The position numbers and the translations under genes are program-made. The notes under the pieces are model-generated. The model saw only the letters and a program-made list of their open reading frames with translations. It was not told where the DNA came from and searched no databases. Shown piece after piece: positions 8,476-11,375 of a stretch of 11,375 bases of DNA. The stretch is from Planctomycetaceae bacterium. GTDB lineage: Bacteria; Planctomycetota; UBA1135; GCA-002686595. Each line of letters begins with the position of its first letter. Positions within the stretch are counted from its first letter, which is position 1. The DNA lies in assembly GCA_013360535.1 (NCBI GenBank), contig JABWBL010000065.1, forward strand, positions 1 to 11,375. Reading direction: 5' to 3'.

Positions 8476-8507
8476 CTGGGCGCGACGCCCAGGGCTCGAG
8501 CACGAGC
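8476..8507 (+). terminator. Double hairpin after the peptidase gene
   Basis: CTGGGCG at 8476-8482 and CGCCCAG at 8486-8492 form a perfect 7-bp stem with a 3-base loop, starting five bases after the peptidase stop codon. A second small hairpin, GCTCG (8494-8498) with CGAGC (8503-8507), follows. There is no U-tract. The placement between two convergent genes fits a terminator or RNA 3'-end stabiliser. Confidence 0.45.
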
Positions 8508-8593
8508 AACGATGTGGGCGTTTGCTTCAGCTCGGGGTGTGTAGTCCGAAGCCGACGACGGCGGGCGGAACACGTCGCAACTGCTGCCGCCGG

Positions 8594-8923
8594 TCAGATC
8601 AACTCGACGATGCGCTGGCCGCTGGCCAGTGCCCCCTCGATCGCGGGCAAGGCGCGCTCGAACGCGTTGACAAGCACGGCTCTGCGACAGTTTCCCAGTC
8701 GCACCCAGATCACCCGCCCCTGGTCGCCCGAGCGATTGGCGAGGTAGACGAAGTCCTCGTCCTTGCTCACCACGACTCGCCGATCAGCGGTCGCGTGACG
8801 CCAGAGTTCAACGTCCGCAGCTTCATCGAGGCCAACCTGAAGAACATGCTGCGCGTCATGGCCCAGCTCGCTCAGCCGCCGAGCGAGCGCCAGAGGAAGC
8901 TGGTTGTCGATCAGCAACCTCAC
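8594..8923 (-). CDS. DUF5615 PIN-like toxin of a VapBC-type pair
   Basis: 109 residues starting at GTG (complement of 8921-8923). The N-terminus RLLIDNQLPLALARRL and the central SKDEDFVYLA (53-62) and VIWVRLGNC (71-79) match the DUF5615 (Mut7-C-like PIN) family. Likely metal-binding acidic residues are D6, E34/D37 in GLDEAADVELW, and D55/D57. Proteins of this family are predicted Mg-dependent RNases, usually encoded next to a DUF433 antitoxin. The start overlaps the antitoxin stop by four bases (GTGA), which indicates translational coupling. Length is normal for the family and no key residue appears lost. The ribonuclease activity and its RNA target are inferred. Confidence 0.85.
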   Translation of the reverse strand: MRLLIDNQLPLALARRLSELGHDAQHVLQVGLDEAADVELWRHATADRRVVVSKDEDFVYLANRSGDQGRVIWVRLGNCRRAVLVNAFERALPAIEGALASGQRIVELI

Positions 8924-9150
8924 GCGACACGGATGACGGTGTGGCTGGTCTGCAACGCGGCGTAAGAGATCGCGGCCAGTACGTCGTCACGATCGAGCGT
9001 CGGAAAGTCCTCGACAATCTCCTCGACCGAAGCACCGCTGGCGAGCAGCTCGAGGATGTCCGTCACCCGGATGCGCTTGCCCCTGATGCAGGGCCGACCG
9101 CCGCACTTGCCAGGCTCAATCGTGATGCGCTGCAACAGGGACAGGTCCAT
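8920..9150 (-). CDS. DUF433 antitoxin (VapB45-like)
   Basis: 76 residues, ATG at 9148-9150 on the complement. The family signature is clear: RITIEPGKCGGRPCIRGKRI (8-27), then the helical DNA-binding part VTDILELLASGASVEEIVED (29-48) and the C-terminal VLAAISYAA (57-65). DUF433 proteins bind DNA through a helix-turn-helix-like fold and neutralise the partner DUF5615 toxin. Antitoxin-first order with a 4-base overlap is the standard arrangement. The promoter should lie in 9151-9228, and autorepression by the antitoxin or the complex is expected from the family, though I see no obvious operator palindrome. The upstream purine run (GGGAAGGGGAA) is too far from the ATG to be a good ribosome site. 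Confidence 0.88.
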   Translation of the reverse strand: MDLSLLQRITIEPGKCGGRPCIRGKRIRVTDILELLASGASVEEIVEDFPTLDRDDVLAAISYAALQTSHTVIRVA

Positions 9151-9228
9151 GGCGTCACTCTAGCATTCCCCTTCCCGGCGGATGCCGACGCGCTTGGTCG
9201 GCCGCGAGGTCATCGCGATCAGCCGTGG

Positions 9229-9453
9229 TCAATGTGCTGCTCCAGACCCTCGACGACGGCCGCGTCACCGACGGCCAGGGCGTCACCGTCGACTTCACGC
9301 AGACGCCCGTGCCACAGACCATCGAACCTCCGCGACGGCGCGCAACTGCGCGACTTGTTCCGGCCCGAGTTCATCAACCGCCTCGACGAGGTCCTCACCT
9401 GCAAACCGCTCGAGCCCGACCGCATCCGCGAGATCGTCGACGTGCAGCTCGCG
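9229..9453 (+). pseudogene. clpB internal fragment, frameshifted duplicate of 7091-7314
   Basis: By hand alignment these 225 bases match clpB 7091-7314 with about 17 substitutions and one inserted base (near 9321), roughly 92% identity. The first part reads NVLLQTLDDGRVTDGQG. After the insertion the frame shifts, and the second part reads [18 protein letters not shown] in another frame. The copy covers the segment after NBD2 Walker B through sensor 1 and FRPEFINR. It has neither a start region nor an end of the gene, so it cannot make a working ClpB. Almost all substitutions change the amino acid (for example I to T, R to V, L to P, YLP to CKP), which fits decay without selection. It shares the unusual short TSN-FRPEF spacing of the intact gene, so it derives from this clpB or a very close relative. 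Homology stops sharply after 9453, while at the left it may fade gradually upstream of 9229. Confidence 0.85.
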
Positions 9454-9477
9454 ATCACGGGTGCGGGTGCGGAGTGA

Positions 9478-9621
9478 CTACGTGTTGGCCTGCGCAGCTC
9501 CGCGCCGGACAGTCGATGCGGAGACTGACCTGAGCGCTTCGTCGAGCGCGAGCTGGCAACCACCCGAAGCGTCGCCTGCTCGCCGATCGACGGCGCCGAC
9601 TCGCTCCGCGCCTGCGGTCAT
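9478..9621 (-). CDS. Possible small or truncated protein (47 aa)
   Basis: The ATG complementary to 9619-9621 is preceded by a perfect AAGGAGG (complement of 9629-9635) with 7-base spacing, by far the strongest Shine-Dalgarno in the window. The 47-residue product begins MTAGAERVGAVDRR and ends AAQANT; I do not recognise it. It has no signal peptide or membrane segment. It stops 24 bases from the edge of the clpB fragment, so it may be the surviving N-terminus of a gene cut by the same rearrangement. The ribosome site could also be coincidental. Confidence 0.3.
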   Translation of the reverse strand: MTAGAERVGAVDRRAGDASGGCQLALDEALRSVSASTVRRGAAQANT

Positions 9622-9796
9622 GTGCGTTCCTCCTTGACTGCAAGAGCGCGCGCCGTCGCCGGGAGGCGATCCATCGGTTGCGAATTGTCCGACGTTCGCG
9701 CGCGGCCACCGCACGACCGCGGGCAATGTCGGGACCCCCACCGGCGACCGCCGTAGGCAGCGGGAACCCGTTGGTCGAACTTGCGCCGACCGGGCA

Positions 9797-9818
9797 CGGT
9801 AAGGACCCGGTAAGGACC
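9797..9818 (+). repeat. Two tandem 11-bp direct repeats upstream of the beta-helix gene
   Basis: CGGTAAGGACC occurs twice back to back (9797-9807 and 9808-9818), followed by another AAGG at 9819. An 11-base period is one DNA helical turn, the spacing used by OmpR/PhoB-type response regulators on direct-repeat boxes. The pair lies 50 bases before the chosen ATG of the exported beta-helix protein, a plausible regulatory position. No matching regulator is encoded in the window, so the role is inferred. Confidence 0.4.
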
Positions 9819-9868
9819 AAGGTGTGTCAAACGAACGCTGCGCCCGTGTCATCCAGAAGGGCATGAAC

Positions 9869-11071
9869 ATGACACTCAAGTCCTTGGGGTACTCCGCAGC
9901 CTTCGCATGCAGCTTGAGCGCGATCGCCGCCGGTCAGACGATCTGGTACGTCGACGCGTCTGCCCCAGCCCCGGGCAACGGCACGGCGGGCGCCCCCTTC
10001 ACGGCGATTGCACCGGCGCTCGCGGCCTCGGCCCACGGAGACGAAATCCAGGTCGCGCCCGGCCTCTACTTCGGCAACTTCCAAACGCCCAAGCGAGTCC
10101 GCGTGTGGGCGCCGGGCGGACCGCTGGCCACGGTGATCCGGCCGACAACGGGAACTCAGTGGACGATCTTCTCGACCGGGTGCTGTCAGGACCGGTTCGA
10201 GCTCGAGGGCTTCACGGTCCACGGCGGAGTGCGGGCCGAGTACGGCTCCGTGACCCGCTGCATCTTCATCGGCGGCGGCGTGGGGCTGGCGATCGGGACG
10301 GGGTTCGACTGCTCCGTCGATCACTGCACGATTCAGGGCTACGAAGCCGGAGTGGCTCCCTTGCTGCACGGAGCCCAGGTCCGCGTGAACAACTCGATTC
10401 TGGAGAGCAATGGCTTCGACTTCCTCGAGGAGCTGCCGGGGAACTACAACTGGTGGCGCTCGTTCAGCGTCAGCGGCTCCGTCTTTCACAGCGGCATGGG
10501 GCCCGCGGGTCTGTTCAACGGACCCGGTCACGACTATCACCTCGCTCCGGGTTCGGGATGCATCGACGCTGCCGACCCCGCCGCGCCGCTCGACCCCGAC
10601 GGCACGCGCAGCGACATCGGCGCCCTGCCCTTCGACGCCGCCTACGCGCCGTTCAGCACCTACTGCACCGCGAAGACCAACAGCCAGGGCTGCATCCCCG
10701 CGATCGGAGCCATCAACAACGCCAGCCTGTCGAGCTCGCGGCCGTTCTGGATCACGTGCTCCCAGCAGCTCAACGAGCGCAGCGGCCTGTTGTTCTACGG
10801 CTTCCGACCCAAGTCCACGCCCTATCAGGGCGGCTACCTGTGCGTCGAGTCGCCGACCCGGCGCTCGCCGTTGCTCCACTCCGGCGGCAACAGCGGCGGC
10901 ACCGACTGCAGCGGCTCATTCGCCTACGACTTCAATGAGCGCATCCACAGCGGCGCCGACACCTCGCTGACGCTGGCCGCCGAGGTCTACGCCCAGTTCT
11001 GGTCGCGCGACCCCGCCGCCAGCTTCGGCAACAACCGCAGCGACGCGATCGCGTTCGTGATCCAGCCCTGA
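9869..11071 (+). CDS. Exported right-handed parallel beta-helix protein with C-terminal Cys/Gly-rich domain
   Basis: 400 residues from the ATG at 9869, chosen because AGAAGGG (9855-9861) sits 7 bases upstream; the in-frame ATG at 9863 would be too close to it. Residues 1-23 form a Sec signal peptide (basic Lys4, hydrophobic core, cleavage near AIAAGQ). Residues 26-250 resemble DUF1565/beta-helix proteins: WYVDASAPAPGNGTAGAPF, then DEIQVAPGLYFGNF, ELEGFTVHGG, and the closing HLAPGSGCIDAADPAAPLD with DGTRSDIGALPF. Residues 263-400 are a separate domain with YCTAKTNSQGCIPAIG, SGLLFYGF, GGYLCVESP, SGGNSGGTDCSGSFAYD and FWSRDP. This module recurs at the C-terminus of many planctomycete secreted proteins and also occurs in the convergent gene at 11127. 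The beta-helix may bind or cleave polysaccharide, but no catalytic set can be assigned. Location is probably periplasmic, cell surface or secreted. Confidence 0.85.
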   Translation: MTLKSLGYSAAFACSLSAIAAGQTIWYVDASAPAPGNGTAGAPFTAIAPALAASAHGDEIQVAPGLYFGNFQTPKRVRVWAPGGPLATVIRPTTGTQWTIFSTGCCQDRFELEGFTVHGGVRAEYGSVTRCIFIGGGVGLAIGTGFDCSVDHCTIQGYEAGVAPLLHGAQVRVNNSILESNGFDFLEELPGNYNWWRSFSVSGSVFHSGMGPAGLFNGPGHDYHLAPGSGCIDAADPAAPLDPDGTRSDIGALPFDAAYAPFSTYCTAKTNSQGCIPAIGAINNASLSSSRPFWITCSQQLNERSGLLFYGFRPKSTPYQGGYLCVESPTRRSPLLHSGGNSGGTDCSGSFAYDFNERIHSGADTSLTLAAEVYAQFWSRDPAASFGNNRSDAIAFVIQP

Positions 11072-11075
11072 TAGG

Positions 11076-11122
11076 GGTGGACCTGTCGAGCACCCGTCAC
11101 GGGCCACGCTGACAGGTCCACC
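11076..11122. terminator. Bidirectional hairpin terminator between convergent genes
   Basis: GGTGGACCTGTC (11076-11087) and GACAGGTCCACC (11111-11122) are perfect 12-bp inverted repeats. They flank a 23-base loop that itself contains a small CCCGT/ACGGG palindrome. The element starts four bases after the beta-helix stop and ends four bases before the stop of the opposing gene. It has no U-tract on either side but is symmetric and well placed to end transcription from both directions. Confidence 0.7.
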
Positions 11123-11126
11123 GAGG

Positions 11127-11375
11127 TCAGGGAAGCACCGTGAATTCGAGCGCGTTGGAGAGCAGCGTGTTGGTGGCGGAGCCGGGGTCGCGGCTCCAGG
11201 CTTGGAGGCGGACTTGCGTGCCGGCGAGCTGGAGGCCGGGGAGCAGCGTGCCGCCGAGGGCACCGCTCGCGAAGGCGCCGTAGTCGAGCGCGAGCGAGCC
11301 TGTGCAGTCGGCGCCGATGGGGTTGCCGCCGGAAAACAGCGCGGTCGTGCGCACGCGCGGGACGCCGACGCAGAG
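11127..11375 (-). CDS. C-terminal part of a secreted protein with the same Cys/Gly-rich domain (5' end outside window)
   Basis: The frame is open to the window edge; 82 residues are visible (LCVGVPRVRTTALFSGGNPI onward) and the stop is at 11127-11129. It aligns with residues 324-400 of the neighbouring beta-helix protein. Shared elements are LCV at the start, SGGN, DC.GS.A.D, SGA, a WSRDP motif and S.A..F...P at the end. Identity is moderate, so these are diverged paralogues of the module rather than a recent copy. The N-terminal portion, and so the main function, is not in the window. A GTG at 11354 is in frame but lies inside the conserved domain and is not a likely start. Confidence 0.75.
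   Translation of the reverse strand, partial: LCVGVPRVRTTALFSGGNPIGADCTGSLALDYGAFASGALGGTLLPGLQLAGTQVRLQAWSRDPGSATNTLLSNALEFTVLP

Larger units (their letters stand above)
9454..9868. other. Mostly non-coding stretch
   Basis: This 415-base interval follows the clpB fragment and precedes the beta-helix gene. It holds a possible 47-codon ORF on the minus strand and two tandem 11-bp repeats near its right end, described separately. I see no transposase remnant, tRNA, or terminal inverted repeats. The longer open frames on either strand show no recognisable family and appear to reflect high GC content. Confidence 0.5.

Noticed and set aside
7579..9228. Possible insertion sequence or transposon between the two clpB copies
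   Set aside because: No transposase, integrase, terminal inverted repeats or tRNA attachment site could be found, so I call only a rearranged segment and not a defined mobile element.
8941..9477. 178-codon plus-strand frame joining the antitoxin region to the clpB fragment
   Set aside because: Its first part is antisense to the DUF433 gene and its last part is the second half of the decayed clpB copy. The fusion is accidental.
9225..9533. GTG-started frame through the first half of the clpB fragment
   Set aside because: After the inserted base it runs in the wrong frame into Arg-rich nonsense. The similarity is explained by the pseudogene.

Overview
The window looks like a chromosomal segment of a high-GC, Gram-negative-type bacterium, most likely a planctomycete. 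This is inference from four things: an ECF sigma factor fused to a membrane anchor and carboxypeptidase-regulatory-like beta-sandwich repeats; a secreted parallel beta-helix protein ending in a Cys/Gly-rich C-terminal domain of a planctomycete style; a PAPS-type sulfotransferase; and mostly weak or absent Shine-Dalgarno sequences.

Layout. 1-585 (+) is the 3' end of a membrane protein cut by the window edge. 628-3366 (-) converges on it and encodes the sigma/TM/beta-sandwich fusion. 3418-3879 (-) is a small DUF1801 protein with a basic tail. It is divergent from a sulfotransferase gene (4006-4878, +), which ends at a hairpin terminator. 5029-7578 (+) is a complete clpB disaggregase gene with a shortened NBD2 segment. 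Four bases after its stop begins a trypsin-like serine peptidase gene (7583-8470, +) with a complete His/Asp/Ser triad. Converging on that gene is a DUF433/DUF5615 (VapBC-like) antitoxin-toxin pair (9150-8594, -). At 9229-9453 lies a decayed, frameshifted 225-bp copy of an internal piece of clpB. The protease and toxin-antitoxin genes therefore sit between a full clpB and a clpB fragment. 9454-9868 is largely non-coding, with one short ORF that has a strong ribosome binding site and two tandem 11-bp repeats. 9869-11071 (+) is the exported beta-helix protein. It converges, across a 12-bp-stem hairpin, on the 3' end of a second gene (11127-11375, -) with the same C-terminal domain.

How the parts may work together. 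ClpB is the core housekeeping gene (protein disaggregation with DnaK). The 7579-9453 segment reads as an accessory insertion or rearrangement scar next to it. The fusion sigma factor suggests signalling from the cell envelope to transcription in one polypeptide. The two proteins at the right end are probable surface or secreted proteins sharing a C-terminal module. No tRNA, rRNA, CRISPR array, transposase or complete insertion sequence is visible.
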